Notes: generated by a model from the sequence alone, not told the origin. Counted from the first letter of the stretch, positions 1 to 7,704 are shown. The stretch: DNA of 15,333 bases from CAYZAW01 sp964476505 (GCA_964476505.1 CAYZAW010000048.1:1-15333); one strand, 5' to 3'. Translations and numbers: made by a program.

Positions 1-1083
1 GTAGCGCTCATGGCAATGGCGCATATGCAGCAATGCGGTCACAGGCCTATCGCGCTGTTGGGCGGCGGCACCACCATGATCGGCGATCCTTCCGGGAAAA
101 CCGATATGCGCCGTATGATGACGCAGGCGGAAATTCAAAGCAACGCCGATCATTTTCAGGCGCAGATGGCGCGGCTGTTGGATTTCGGCCCCGGTAAGGC
201 CGTTATCCGCAACAATGCAGACTGGCTGCTGCCCTTGAATTTCTTGGAATTCATGCGCGACATCGGCGTATACTTTTCCGTAAACCGGATGCTTGCTGCG
301 GAATGCTACAAGCAGCGCATGGAGCAGGGGCTCACATTCTTTGAAATGAGCTACATGCTGATGCAAAGCTATGATTTCCTGATGCTCAACCGTACGGAAA
401 ACTGCGTGCTGCAAATGGGCGGAGACGACCAGTGGAGCAACATCCTCTCCGGTGCGGATCTGATCCGCAGAAAAGAGCAGAAGCCTGCCTTTGCCCTGAC
501 CTGTGCGCTTTTAACCAACAGCGAAGGCAAAAAGATGGGCAAAACGGAAAAGGGCGCCGTTTGGCTGGATAAGAACAAGTGCAGCGTGTTCGATTTTTAC
601 CAGTACTGGCGCAACGTGGGCGATGCAGATGTTGAAAAATGCTTGGCGCTGTTGACCTTTCTCCCCATGGACGAGGTGCGCCGCTTAGGAAGGCTGCAGG
701 GCGCGGATATCAACGCGGCAAAGCGCACGCTTGCCTTTACGCTGACCGAGCAGGTGCACGGCACCGAAGAGGCACAAAAGGCACAGGCGGCTGCGGAAGC
801 GCTGTTTGCGGACGGCGGGGATCTCTCCAATATGCCTACAGCCATCTTATCCGCTGCGGATGTAGAGGAAACCGGGCTTCGGATTCCCAACCTGCTGGTA
901 AAAGCCAAGCTTGCCAAATCCACCAGCGAGGCGCGCAGGCTCATTGAGAGTGGCGCGGTGTATGTAAACGACGATAAAGTGCTCTCTCCCACGGAAGCGT
1001 TGGAGAAGGGGCAGCTTGCCGGAGAAGGTATTATCCTCAAGAAGGGCAAAAAAGGCTTCTGCAAGGTAAAGCTGGGCGAGTGA
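1..1083 (+). CDS. tyrS: Tyrosine--tRNA ligase, 5' end missing
   Basis: Class I aminoacyl-tRNA synthetase that charges tRNA-Tyr with tyrosine in the cytoplasm. The reading frame is open from base 1, so the start codon and the HIGH-type ATP motif lie upstream of the window; the ATG at 10 is internal. Visible family marks are the segment GGGTTMIGDPSGKTDMR near the left end, the tyrosine-pocket region QMGGDDQWSNI (about 412-444), and the KMSKS-type loop as KMGKT at 532-546. A C-terminal S4 RNA-binding domain lies at about 880-1060 (LLVKAKLAKSTSEARRLI, then GAVYVND). The 361 codons present fit a protein of roughly 400 residues missing about its first 40-50. The stop overlaps the next gene by 4 bases, so the two are probably translationally coupled. 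Identification is secure. Confidence 0.96.
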   Translation, partial: VALMAMAHMQQCGHRPIALLGGGTTMIGDPSGKTDMRRMMTQAEIQSNADHFQAQMARLLDFGPGKAVIRNNADWLLPLNFLEFMRDIGVYFSVNRMLAAECYKQRMEQGLTFFEMSYMLMQSYDFLMLNRTENCVLQMGGDDQWSNILSGADLIRRKEQKPAFALTCALLTNSEGKKMGKTEKGAVWLDKNKCSVFDFYQYWRNVGDADVEKCLALLTFLPMDEVRRLGRLQGADINAAKRTLAFTLTEQVHGTEEAQKAQAAAEALFADGGDLSNMPTAILSAADVEETGLRIPNLLVKAKLAKSTSEARRLIESGAVYVNDDKVLSPTEALEKGQLAGEGIILKKGKKGFCKVKLGE

Positions 1084-1730
1084 AGGGCTATACCACAGTA
1101 AAACAGGAGGCCCATATAGAGATCGTGATCAACAAATCGCGATTTCTGGGGCATTGCTATCCGGTGGAAAGCGAGGCGCAATCCCAGCAAATACTGGAGG
1201 CGCTTCGCAAAACCTATTGGGACGCCAGCCATAACTGCTTTGCCTATTCCATAGGCGAAACGGGTTCTATCGCCCGTTACAGCGACGACGGTGAGCCGGG
1301 CGGAACGGCGGGGCTTCCTATGATGGAGGTTCTGCACAAGAAAAACATCACCAACCTGCTGGTGGTGGTTACGCGGTATTTCGGAGGCGTGCTGTTGGGC
1401 GCGGGCGGGCTGGTACGCGCCTATTCCAAGGCAGCGGCAGCCGCGGTAGACGCAGCGGGCATCGTGCAAATGCAGCCCTGCCGCCGTATGCGCGTTACGT
1501 TGGAGTATTCTCGGTGGGGTGCAATGGAATCCTATTTTCGGGAATGCTGTTTGGTAGAAAACGTTGCCTTTACGGAAGCAATCACGGTAACGCTTTTAGT
1601 ACCTGAGAAAGATGCTGCGCGTTTTTGCGAGGGAGTCGTTCAAAAAACGGACGGCAAAATCAAGCCGGAGGAAACGGAACGGCTAATTTATCCTTTCCCG
1701 CAAAGCGCTGAAAAGAAATTATCAGACTAA
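1080..1730 (+). CDS. yigZ: YigZ/IMPACT-family protein (UPF0029)
   Basis: A 216-residue member of the YigZ/IMPACT family, whose eukaryotic relatives act in translation control; the bacterial role is poorly defined. Family signatures visible are INKSRFLGHCYPV near the N-terminus, YSDDGEPGGTAGLPMMEVL at about residues 67-85, and VTRYFGGVLLGAGGLVRAYS around 97-116. The C-terminal part resembles the usual second alpha/beta subdomain, and the length matches the family. The start is GTG at 1080, sharing bases with the tyrS stop (GTGA overlap). No strong ribosome binding site precedes it, which fits coupled translation. The 16-base gap to ilvE suggests a three-gene transcript. Family call is firm; molecular function is not known from the sequence. 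Confidence 0.92.
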   Translation: MKGYTTVKQEAHIEIVINKSRFLGHCYPVESEAQSQQILEALRKTYWDASHNCFAYSIGETGSIARYSDDGEPGGTAGLPMMEVLHKKNITNLLVVVTRYFGGVLLGAGGLVRAYSKAAAAAVDAAGIVQMQPCRRMRVTLEYSRWGAMESYFRECCLVENVAFTEAITVTLLVPEKDAARFCEGVVQKTDGKIKPEETERLIYPFPQSAEKKLSD

Positions 1731-1734
1731 TACA

Positions 1735-1741
1735 GGAGGAG
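1735..1741 (+). promoter_or_regulatory. Ribosome binding site of ilvE
   Basis: AGGAGGA lies just after the yigZ stop and 5 bases before the ATG at 1747. It fixes the ilvE start and shows that ilvE is translated independently of the upstream gene. Confidence 0.8.
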
Positions 1742-1746
1742 ACAGT

Positions 1747-2811
1747 ATGGACATCAAAATCGTAAAGACCAATGCTCCTAAGGCAAAGCCGCAGGACGAA
1801 AGCAAGCTTGGCTTCGGCAAGCTGTTTTCCGACCATATGTTCATTATGGAGTATGATGCCAATATTGGTTGGCACGATGCGCGCATTGAGCCGTATCACA
1901 ACCTTTCTCTCGATCCTGCCTCGCCTGTTTTGCATTACGGGCAGGAAATATTTGAAGGGCTGAAGGCATACCGCACCCAAGAGGGCGTTATACAAATGTT
2001 TCGCCCAGAGGAAAACTGCAAGCGCTTGAACAACAGCGCAGAGCGCCTTTGTATGCCCACCATTCCCGTTGAGGACAATCTGGAAGCGCTAAAAGCGTTG
2101 GTTCGCGTGGAGAGCGAATGGGTGCCGCATAACGACGGTACCTCTTTGTACCTTCGCCCCACAATGATCGCGGACGGCGCAGAGCTGGGGGTACATCCCT
2201 CCAGTCATTATATTTACTACATCATTGCCTCGCCCTCCGGCGCGTATTATCCCCGCGGGCTTGCGCCTATCCGCATTTATGTGGAGGATAAATTCGTCCG
2301 CGCAGTCAAGGGCGGTATCGGCTTTGCAAAGACCGGCGGCAACTACGCTGCCAGCCTGCTTGCCGCAGAAGAAGCAGAAAAGAAGGGCTTTGAGCAGATA
2401 TTGTGGCTGGACGGCGTAGAACGCAAGTATGTGGAAGAGGTTGGCGCCATGAACATGATGTTCGTGATCAACAACACCATCTGCACCGCAGCGCTGGAAG
2501 GCAGCATCCTGCCCGGCATCACGCGCATGTCTATCATTGCGCTGGCAAAGGAAATGGGTTATCAGGTAGAGGAACGCAAGATCTCCGCCGCAGAGCTGAT
2601 GGAAGCGGGCAAATCCGGCGCATTACAGGAGGCCTTCGGCACCGGCACGGCGGCAGTTGTATCGCCCGTTGGCGAGCTTTCCTACAAGGGCGAGAGCGTG
2701 ATCGTAAACAACGGCGAGATCGGTGCGATCACGCAGAAGCTCTACGATACGCTGACCGGAATCCAGTGGGGCAAAGGCAAGGATACCCATAACTGGATGG
2801 TTCGCGTATAG
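1747..2811 (+). CDS. ilvE: Branched-chain amino acid aminotransferase
   Basis: A 354-residue fold-type IV PLP aminotransferase of the long (BCAT/eukaryote-like) subgroup. It interconverts Val, Leu and Ile with their 2-oxo acids, using glutamate/2-oxoglutarate. The N-terminal region carries HYGQEIFEGLKAYR (about 63-76) and FRPEENCKRLNNSAERL. The PLP-binding lysine is in GIGFAKTGGNYAAS and should be Lys195, judged by alignment from memory with the KLGGNY motif of mitochondrial BCAT. The segment EVGAMNMMFV plus GSILPGITRMSI forms the substrate and phosphate-binding part. The start is set by the AGGAGG just upstream. It is the last gene before a strong terminator at 2831-2870. Full length; no missing key residues seen. 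Confidence 0.95.
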   Translation: MDIKIVKTNAPKAKPQDESKLGFGKLFSDHMFIMEYDANIGWHDARIEPYHNLSLDPASPVLHYGQEIFEGLKAYRTQEGVIQMFRPEENCKRLNNSAERLCMPTIPVEDNLEALKALVRVESEWVPHNDGTSLYLRPTMIADGAELGVHPSSHYIYYIIASPSGAYYPRGLAPIRIYVEDKFVRAVKGGIGFAKTGGNYAASLLAAEEAEKKGFEQILWLDGVERKYVEEVGAMNMMFVINNTICTAALEGSILPGITRMSIIALAKEMGYQVEERKISAAELMEAGKSGALQEAFGTGTAAVVSPVGELSYKGESVIVNNGEIGAITQKLYDTLTGIQWGKGKDTHNWMVRV

Positions 2812-2830
2812 AATTCGTATCAGAATGGGA

Positions 2831-2870
2831 AACATGGTGGTGGATCAAGCTTGATACGCCGCCGTGTTTT
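2831..2870 (+). terminator. Rho-independent terminator after ilvE
   Basis: A near-perfect long hairpin: AACATGGTGGTG and GATCAA on the left pair with TTGAT and CGCCGCCGTGTT on the right, with one G-A mismatch and a few G-U pairs, and a tight AGCT-centred loop. It ends in TTTT. It closes the tyrS-yigZ-ilvE unit and separates it from the membrane protein gene. Confidence 0.85.
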
Positions 2871-2945
2871 CTGTAAATTTGGTATACAAGCTCCAGCATG
2901 ACCGTATAGTTGTGTATGGACTGTACCGCAAAGGATGTGATTCCC

Positions 2946-5219
2946 GTGAAAAAAACTGTTGCTGCCGTATTGGCGCTGCTGCTGACCTTTCTGATATGTC
3001 CGGCGGCTCTGGCGCAGGTGGATATTCAGGTTTCTCCAAGCCCGCAGGTGTTAACAGAACCGGGGTTTGTTTCAATGACGTTCCGCGTTATGAATACGTC
3101 CGCCAATTCCATGGAGAATATCGGCATCTCCGGCTATGGCATTTCCGGATCGAAAGACCTAACCCCCGGCCCCATAGTGCCAACGCAAGGGCTAAATTTC
3201 TCGCTGCAAAACATTGAGGTGGTTGCCGGCATGGTGGGGCAGCCATTAGAGTTTACCCTGCATTGGACGGAAAACGGCGCGGCGATGTCTCAATCGGTAT
3301 CCGTTTCTCTTAGCGGAACCACGGCTGTTGCACCGGACATGACCGGTAAAGTAACCGCCGACAAAGCCTCCGGCGCGGAGGGGGATAAGATCAAGCTGAC
3401 CTATGCGCTGACCAATCCTGCGGCAGTTCCCATGACAAACGTTGTGTTAAAGGACACGCTTGCCGCCGATAAAGACATTGCAGGCAACGCCACCATAGCG
3501 GCGGGTGAAACCAAGGAGTTTACATACGAGTATACGCTTGGTTCTGCCGACGCTAAAAGCACGCCCACGGTAACCTATCAAGTAAACGGCGAGAATAAAA
3601 GCCTAACGATCGCTCCGCTTACCGTATCGGTAGTCAGTATTAAGCTGAACACAGTGGTTTCTCAAGGCGAAACCACGCCCGAGGGCACGCAGTTCAGTAT
3701 CGTTTTAAGAAACGAGGGCAACCAAACCATCAGTAAGATTCAGGTGACGGACGAGCAGGGGAATAAGGTCAACAAGGATACGTTCTCTCTAGCCTCCGGC
3801 AAGGAAGAAAGCCTGACTTATAACGTGGTGACGGATACCCTTAGAAACGTTGCCTTTACCATCACTGGCATAGACGCGCAAAATCAGCCCTACGAGAACA
3901 AAACAAAAAGCTATGCGGTCACGCCCTACGTTGACCCCAGCACCATATCCATTTCGCTTTTGACCGCTGTTGTACAGCCGCTCTCTGATTCCGGCAGGAT
4001 CGTAGTGAAGTTTACCGTGCAAAACAACAGCGCTACGGAGCTGCAGGAGGCCGTAATATCGGAAGCGGAATACGGCGTGGTGGAAACCATCGGCGTACTG
4101 GCTGCCGGTGAGTATTCCGTGGAAAAGGAGTTATTGATCGGCGGCCCAAGGGAATTGCAGTTTACCCTAACGGCAAAAGACCCTTCCGGTGCAGCACATA
4201 CCTACGATTCCAAGCTGAACGCAGCTTATGTAACGCTGGCAACGGAAACGCCCGCCGCGCCTACCGATGCTGCACCGGAGGTAACGCCGGAGCCCGCCGC
4301 CCAGCCAACCGGTATTTCTGGCACGCTGCTTACCGTATTGATCGTGCTGGCAGTATTGATGGCGGTTGCAGGTATTGCGCTGTTGGCGCTTTCCATGTAT
4401 GAGAAAAAGAACAATCGCCGCGGACTGATCGGTGACAGCGACGATGACTATGACGATGATGACGGGGATGATGATATCGGCTTTGACGAAAAGGAATCCC
4501 TGCCTTATGCCAAGCCAAAGCAAACGGTTTCGCGCAAGGAAGCCGAAAAACGCCCGGTAACGCCGCCTGCCGCAAAGCATGAAAAGCCTGCGAAACCGGC
4601 GCATGCGCCGCGCAATGAAAAACCGGCTCCCCAGCCGAGAGCCGCTCAGCAGCCGCCCATGCAAAAGCCGCAGCAGCAAAAGCCTGTTCCACGACCTCAG
4701 GCACAGCCGCAAGCACCGCAACAGCGCCCAGCACCTGTGCAGCGTCCGGCTCAGCCTGTATCGCCCAGTTATAACAGGCCGACGGCTCCTGTTTCGCAGC
4801 CGCCGGTACAAACACCGATAAACAGCTATCAGCAGCCGCAAGCGCCGATACAGCCGCAGACAGGGTATGCCCCAAGTGCGCCTGCGCAAGCACCGCAAAC
4901 AGGATATCGGCAGCCGCAGGCTCCCGTACCGCAGCAAAACGGATATCCGCAGCAGCCTGTACAGCAACCTATACAACAACCGGGTTATGCGCCGCAGCCA
5001 CGGCCAACGCCCGTACAGCAGGGATACGCTTCACAGCCGCCCGTACAAGCGCCGGTATCGCCGCAGATGCGTCCGCAGCAGCCTGTTGTACAAACGCGTC
5101 CCGTGCAACAGCCGCCGATGCAAAAGCCCGCTTCGCCGGTGCAGGAGGTACAGGCAACACGCCCCGCAGGGAAAAATCAGGTGCGGCGCGTACGCCCTGT
5201 GGATCAGGACGATCAATAG
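2946..5219 (+). CDS. Secreted single-pass membrane protein with Pro/Gln-rich cytoplasmic tail
   Basis: I do not recognise a named gene. From the GTG at 2946, preceded by AAGGATG about 8 bases upstream, it encodes 757 residues. An upstream in-frame TTG/ATG (2910/2916) would add a charged stretch before the signal peptide and is less likely. In order: signal peptide KKTVAAVLALLLTFL ending near ALA; a roughly 430-residue extracellular region of beta-strand-like segments with phrases such as RVMNTSANSMENIGI and VVLKDTLAADKDI, which suggest CARDB/DUF11/COG1361-type Ig-like repeats; a Pro/Ala/Thr linker (about 437-455); a transmembrane helix at about 460-485 (4323-4400); a short basic stop (KKNNRR); an acidic Asp-rich block (about 496-516); then about 240 residues of Pro/Gln/Ala/Val low complexity with Arg/Lys, including a 13-residue tyrosine-phased repeat. 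Topology therefore predicts the tail is in the cytoplasm. It stands alone between two terminators. Architecture is seen; the domain names are inferred. Confidence 0.85.
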   Translation: MKKTVAAVLALLLTFLICPAALAQVDIQVSPSPQVLTEPGFVSMTFRVMNTSANSMENIGISGYGISGSKDLTPGPIVPTQGLNFSLQNIEVVAGMVGQPLEFTLHWTENGAAMSQSVSVSLSGTTAVAPDMTGKVTADKASGAEGDKIKLTYALTNPAAVPMTNVVLKDTLAADKDIAGNATIAAGETKEFTYEYTLGSADAKSTPTVTYQVNGENKSLTIAPLTVSVVSIKLNTVVSQGETTPEGTQFSIVLRNEGNQTISKIQVTDEQGNKVNKDTFSLASGKEESLTYNVVTDTLRNVAFTITGIDAQNQPYENKTKSYAVTPYVDPSTISISLLTAVVQPLSDSGRIVVKFTVQNNSATELQEAVISEAEYGVVETIGVLAAGEYSVEKELLIGGPRELQFTLTAKDPSGAAHTYDSKLNAAYVTLATETPAAPTDAAPEVTPEPAAQPTGISGTLLTVLIVLAVLMAVAGIALLALSMYEKKNNRRGLIGDSDDDYDDDDGDDDIGFDEKESLPYAKPKQTVSRKEAEKRPVTPPAAKHEKPAKPAHAPRNEKPAPQPRAAQQPPMQKPQQQKPVPRPQAQPQAPQQRPAPVQRPAQPVSPSYNRPTAPVSQPPVQTPINSYQQPQAPIQPQTGYAPSAPAQAPQTGYRQPQAPVPQQNGYPQQPVQQPIQQPGYAPQPRPTPVQQGYASQPPVQAPVSPQMRPQQPVVQTRPVQQPPMQKPASPVQEVQATRPAGKNQVRRVRPVDQDDQ
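4770..5070 (+). repeat. Degenerate 39-bp (13-residue) tandem repeat in the Pro/Gln tail
   Basis: Tyrosine codons fall at 4827, 4866, 4905, 4944, 4986 and 5025, which is steps of 13, 13, 13, 14 and 13 codons. Five of the six are in a Gly-Tyr pair; the first is Ser-Tyr. Units read YQQPQAPIQPQTG, YAPSAPAQAPQTG, YRQPQAPVPQQNG, YPQQPVQQPIQQPG and YAPQPRPTPVQQG. The DNA units are diverged, so this is an old or selected repeat rather than a recent duplication. Confidence 0.8.
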
Positions 5220-5234
5220 CATACAAATGAACAT

Positions 5235-5272
5235 GCCCGCCAAGCTGATCAAAAGCTGGCGGGCTTTTCCTT
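5235..5272 (+). terminator. Rho-independent terminator after the Pro/Gln protein gene
   Basis: GCCCGCC-A-AGC pairs with GCT-GGCGGGC (5235-5245 with 5255-5264, one bulged A), loop TGATCAAAA, followed by TTTTCCTT. It lies 15 bases after the stop codon at 5219. Read on the minus strand it lacks a good T run, so it serves mainly the plus-strand gene. Confidence 0.85.
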
Positions 5273-5291
5273 AAAAGGAATGCAAGATAAA

Positions 5292-5804
5292 TTACCGGAG
5301 CGGTTTTCTCAGTTGGTAGATTCCGTATGCCAACACACCGATGCCAGCACAAAGAAGCAAGAGAGGCAAAGGGTTAAAGGAATACCCGTTGAAGCATTGA
5401 AATATCCAAGCCCACACGCCGTGCATTTCAATACCCAATACATAATACGGCTCAAATTGACTGCCAAAGTAAATGTAGTACACAAATACAAGTACAATGC
5501 CAACAATGCCAAGCGCCATATAAGCAAGGCTTGTTTTAAATCGCATAGTATTCGCCGCATAAGCTTCAAGGCTGTGAGTTGCCGTGTTTTCTCCGGCAGA
5601 GGTTTCGCTCTCCTCCAACAGCAGGGAATCGGTTGTTACCTGAAACGCTCGTGCCAAAGCGGTAATATAAGCGATATCCGGAACGGATTGGTCATTCTCC
5701 CATTTAGAAACCGCCTGACGGCTTACACCCAGAAGCCCGGCCAGCTGCTCCTGCGACAACCCGGCGGATTTTCGCAACATTGTGATTTTTGCTCCGATCG
5801 ACAT
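5292..5804 (-). CDS. Membrane-anchored XRE-family transcriptional regulator
   Basis: A 170-residue protein with an N-terminal XRE helix-turn-helix at about residues 4-60 (KITMLRKSAGLSQEQLAGLL, then SRQAVSKWENDQSVPD, a textbook XRE core) and a C-terminal hydrophobic domain. Clear membrane segments are at about 91-113 and 145-164, and a weaker one at about 119-137. It is therefore probably a one-component regulator tethered to the membrane, sensing an envelope or small-molecule signal; the signal is unknown. The reading frame extends upstream, but the ATG at 5804 with AGGAGGCGA in front (5811-5820) is the sensible start and gives the usual HTH N-terminus. It is divergent from acpS. XRE function is firm; the sensing role is inference. 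Confidence 0.88.
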   Translation of the reverse strand: MSIGAKITMLRKSAGLSQEQLAGLLGVSRQAVSKWENDQSVPDIAYITALARAFQVTTDSLLLEESETSAGENTATHSLEAYAANTMRFKTSLAYMALGIVGIVLVFVYYIYFGSQFEPYYVLGIEMHGVWAWIFQCFNGYSFNPLPLLLLCAGIGVLAYGIYQLRKPLR

Positions 5805-5879
5805 ACGACAATCGCCTCCTTTTCTTAGGGAAGGATACCATATCCAACACGGATAGGCTACCAAGACTGCTTTCCAGTT

Positions 5880-5911
5880 TGTCAACTGCCGGTTGCGTTT
5901 ATCCGTTGACA
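5880..5911. promoter_or_regulatory. GTCAAC/GTTGAC dyad between xre and acpS
   Basis: GTCAAC at 5881-5886 and GTTGAC at 5905-5910 form a 6-bp inverted repeat with an 18-base spacer that contains GGTTGC. Each arm contains a TTGACA -35-like hexamer, one reading left (5880-5885) and one reading right (5906-5911). This is a plausible shared operator for the divergent genes, possibly bound by the XRE protein. No binding evidence beyond symmetry. Confidence 0.4.
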
Positions 5912-5935
5912 GCAAAATGCAGAAAAATATATCAT
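5906..5935 (+). promoter_or_regulatory. Candidate sigma-A promoter upstream of acpS (distal)
   Basis: TTGACA (5906-5911) and TATCAT (5930-5935) with an 18-base spacer. The -35 is perfect and the -10 matches 5 of 6. It would give a leader of about 150 bases before acpS. Confidence 0.55.
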
Positions 5936-6008
5936 TTGCTTTACAGCCATGATACGGGAGTTTTAGGCAGATATAACAGATTTTGTTAACAGTTTGTTCA
6001 TTTTATGC

Positions 6009-6037
6009 TGGCAATCTGTATCATCATTGGGTATAAT
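6009..6037 (+). promoter_or_regulatory. Candidate promoter upstream of acpS (proximal)
   Basis: A perfect TATAAT at 6032-6037, sixty bases before the acpS start. The -35 at a 17-base spacing (TGGCAA) is poor, so it may need an activator or be secondary to the distal promoter. Confidence 0.45.
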
Positions 6038-6096
6038 CATCCTAGGGGAAAACGGTTGCAAAGCAATTCTGCCGCCGTAGTTGGATGGAGGTTCTC

Positions 6097-6465
6097 ATGG
6101 TAGTTGGAACCGGTATCGACATCATCGAGGTCGATCGTATCGAGCATGCCGCTAAAAAAGAAGCGTTTTTAAACCGGGTGTTTACCACCAACGAACAGGC
6201 CTATTACAAAGCCTGCGGGTTTAATGCGCAAACCCTTGCCGGTACGTTTGCCGCAAAGGAAGCAGCGGCAAAAGCGCTTGCTGCCGGGTTTAACGGCATA
6301 GCGCTTAGGGATATTGAAATCCTCCATGAGGAAAGCGGCAAGCCCTCCGTGCAGCTCCACGCTACGGCACGGCAGCGTATGAAGGATTTGGGCGGCGCGA
6401 ATTTGCATGTATCCATTTCTCATATCAAGGCGCTGGCGGTTGCACAAGCCATATTGGAGGACTAA
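6097..6465 (+). CDS. acpS: Holo-[acyl-carrier-protein] synthase
   Basis: Transfers 4'-phosphopantetheine from CoA to the conserved serine of apo-ACP, enabling fatty acid synthesis in the cytoplasm. The 122-residue length is typical of the AcpS group. Metal and substrate residues are visible: Asp8 in GTGIDIIEVDRI and Glu55 in the helix GTFAAKEAAAKAL. The C-terminal LHVSISHIKALAVAQAI matches the family end. The ATG at 6097 is preferred over the in-frame ATG at 6085, because GGAGG at 6087-6091 sits at the right distance from 6097 and the protein then begins at the usual MVVGTGID. The next gene follows after 20 bases and is probably cotranscribed. Confidence 0.95.
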   Translation: MVVGTGIDIIEVDRIEHAAKKEAFLNRVFTTNEQAYYKACGFNAQTLAGTFAAKEAAAKALAAGFNGIALRDIEILHEESGKPSVQLHATARQRMKDLGGANLHVSISHIKALAVAQAILED

Positions 6466-6485
6466 CGGCGCGTAACAGGTGCATC

Positions 6486-7052
6486 ATGGAAAAAGCCCTG
6501 CTTCGTAAACAAATACAACATGTATTGATGGGAACGGAACCGTCGCTGCTGGCGGAGCGTTCTCTTTTTATATGTAAAAACGTGATGGAAAGCCCCGTTT
6601 TTCAAAACGCAAGCACCATACTTTGCTATCAGGCGCTGCCGCAAGAGGCCGATCCCGCATACTTAGCAGAAACTGCCCAACGGCTTGGAAAGCGGGTGGC
6701 ATATCCGTACTGCGTGGATGATCGGGATATGCAGGCGCTGATACCGGCTGTAAAAAACGGATGGGAAACAGGGAAGTACGGTATTCGCACGCCCGTTTAT
6801 GCAACAGCAACACATGTAAAGCCGGAGGAAATTGCGCTTGTGATCGTGCCGGGGCTTGCCTTTGACGCCTCCGGCGGAAGGCTTGGCAGGGGGAAGGGGT
6901 ATTACGACCGTTATCTTGCCACCACGCACGCGTATTTTATCGGCTTTGCTTTTTTTGTACAAATGCTGCCTTCTATCCCCATGCAAAGTCATGACATAAA
7001 CATGCATGCCATCGCAACCGAAATGGGAATGCAGTATATTAAAAATACTTGA
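6486..7052 (+). CDS. fthC: 5-formyltetrahydrofolate cyclo-ligase
   Basis: ATP-dependent conversion of 5-formyl-THF to 5,10-methenyl-THF, returning a storage folate to one-carbon metabolism. It has 188 residues, as usual. The family signature VPGLAFDASGGRLGRGKGYY is at about residues 121-140, with GKYGIRTP (97-103) and the late SHDINMHAIATE (168-179). The signature reads GRGKGYYD where many members have GYGGGYYD, a common variant with the basic residue kept. The N-terminal KALLRKQI matches the usual KxxLRxxx start. A weak ribosome site (CAGGTG) precedes it. Probably in one transcript with acpS; this pairing is genomic rather than metabolic as far as I can tell. Confidence 0.93.
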   Translation: MEKALLRKQIQHVLMGTEPSLLAERSLFICKNVMESPVFQNASTILCYQALPQEADPAYLAETAQRLGKRVAYPYCVDDRDMQALIPAVKNGWETGKYGIRTPVYATATHVKPEEIALVIVPGLAFDASGGRLGRGKGYYDRYLATTHAYFIGFAFFVQMLPSIPMQSHDINMHAIATEMGMQYIKNT

Positions 7053-7210
7053 TAAAGTGGCTATTTCCCTAGATTTTTCTCTTGCAAAATACTGTATATA
7101 TATCATAAATTCCTTTCATTATTCAAGCGGGTGTGATACAATCATCAAGGTACATGTTATTTTAATATCAAATGGTTATTGATTATTGATCATAAGGAGG
7201 TAACGCATCT
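7053..7210 (+). promoter_or_regulatory. Leader of the hyd-like operon with extended -10 promoter candidate
   Basis: An A/T-rich intergenic stretch of 158 bases. The best promoter element is TGATACAAT at 7134-7142, an extended -10 (TG-n-TACAAT), with only a weak -35. Downstream are tandem copies of TTATTGA (7176-7182 and 7183-7189) and an ATCAA/TTGAT inverted pair (7167-7171, 7179-7183), possible regulator contacts. AAGGAGG at 7194-7200 is the ribosome site for the ATG at 7211. I looked for a Rex-type TTGTTAA/TTAACAA box and did not see one. No clear terminator follows fthC, so some read-through is possible. Confidence 0.45.
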
Positions 7211-7699
7211 ATGTCCAACGCAAACAGCGCTCGAAAAGAGCAATTCGAGCAGCTAGACACCGTCATTGCCGAGTGGAAAGATCAGCAGGGCGGCTTGCTT
7301 CCCATCATGCAGCATGCACAGGAGATCCTGGGCTGTGTTGACGAGGAAGTGCAGAATTACATTTCTGAGAAAACCGGCATCCCGGTAGCCACCATCTTTG
7401 GGGTATCCACGTTCTATTCCCTGTTTACCCTGAAGCCCAAGGGCAAGTACAAGATCGGCCTATGCCTTGGCACCGCCTGCTATGTGCGCGGTTCCAAAAA
7501 GGTGATCGAGGCGCTGTCCAATCAATTGGGCGTTGAGGTTGGAGACTCCACCGACGACGGACTGTTCACATTGGATGCGACCCGCTGCATCGGCTGCTGC
7601 GGCTTGGCTCCCGCTATGATGATCAACGACGAAGTTTACGGGCGTTTGGTTCCTTCCGACGTACCCGGCATCATTAAGAAGTACCGCGAACTGGGCTAA
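7211..7699 (+). CDS. hydC: NuoE-like [2Fe-2S] subunit (HydC/HndA type)
   Basis: A 162-residue thioredoxin-fold iron-sulfur subunit of the 24-kDa complex I family. In bifurcating [FeFe] hydrogenases and NAD-linked formate dehydrogenases it works with the NuoF-like flavoprotein. N-terminal helical region: LLPIMQHAQEILG and PVATIFGVSTFYSLF, both standard. The cluster ligands are Cys85 and Cys90 (CLGTAC) and Cys126 and Cys130 (CIGCC, C-x3-C); Cys129 is an extra neighbouring cysteine. The start is supported by AAGGAGG. It is the first gene of a tight four-gene operon. The family is certain; which complex it serves is not, because no catalytic subunit is present nearby. Confidence 0.93.
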   Translation: MSNANSARKEQFEQLDTVIAEWKDQQGGLLPIMQHAQEILGCVDEEVQNYISEKTGIPVATIFGVSTFYSLFTLKPKGKYKIGLCLGTACYVRGSKKVIEALSNQLGVEVGDSTDDGLFTLDATRCIGCCGLAPAMMINDEVYGRLVPSDVPGIIKKYRELG

Positions 7700-7704
7700 C
7701 GCCT

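Noticed and set aside
597..1469. 290-codon minus-strand open frame across tyrS and yigZ
   Set aside because: It spans two clearly real plus-strand genes and has no family motif or ribosome site.
4167..4979. Long minus-strand reading frame rich in Leu and Arg opposite the Pro/Gln tail
   Set aside because: It is the antisense image of Pro/Gln/Ala codons (CCG, CAG, GCG), has no ribosome site and no domain character; the plus-strand gene explains the open frame.
4620..5160. Short repeated CAGCCG/GTACAG units that could suggest a CRISPR array
   Set aside because: The repeats are degenerate, in frame, and encode Pro/Gln residues; there are no constant repeats with unique spacers and no cas genes.
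7053..7210. Possible Rex (NADH-responsive) operator before the hyd-like operon
   Set aside because: No TTGTTAA-N4-TTAACAA-like dyad is present; only short TTATTGA tandem copies and a weak ATCAA/TTGAT pair were found.
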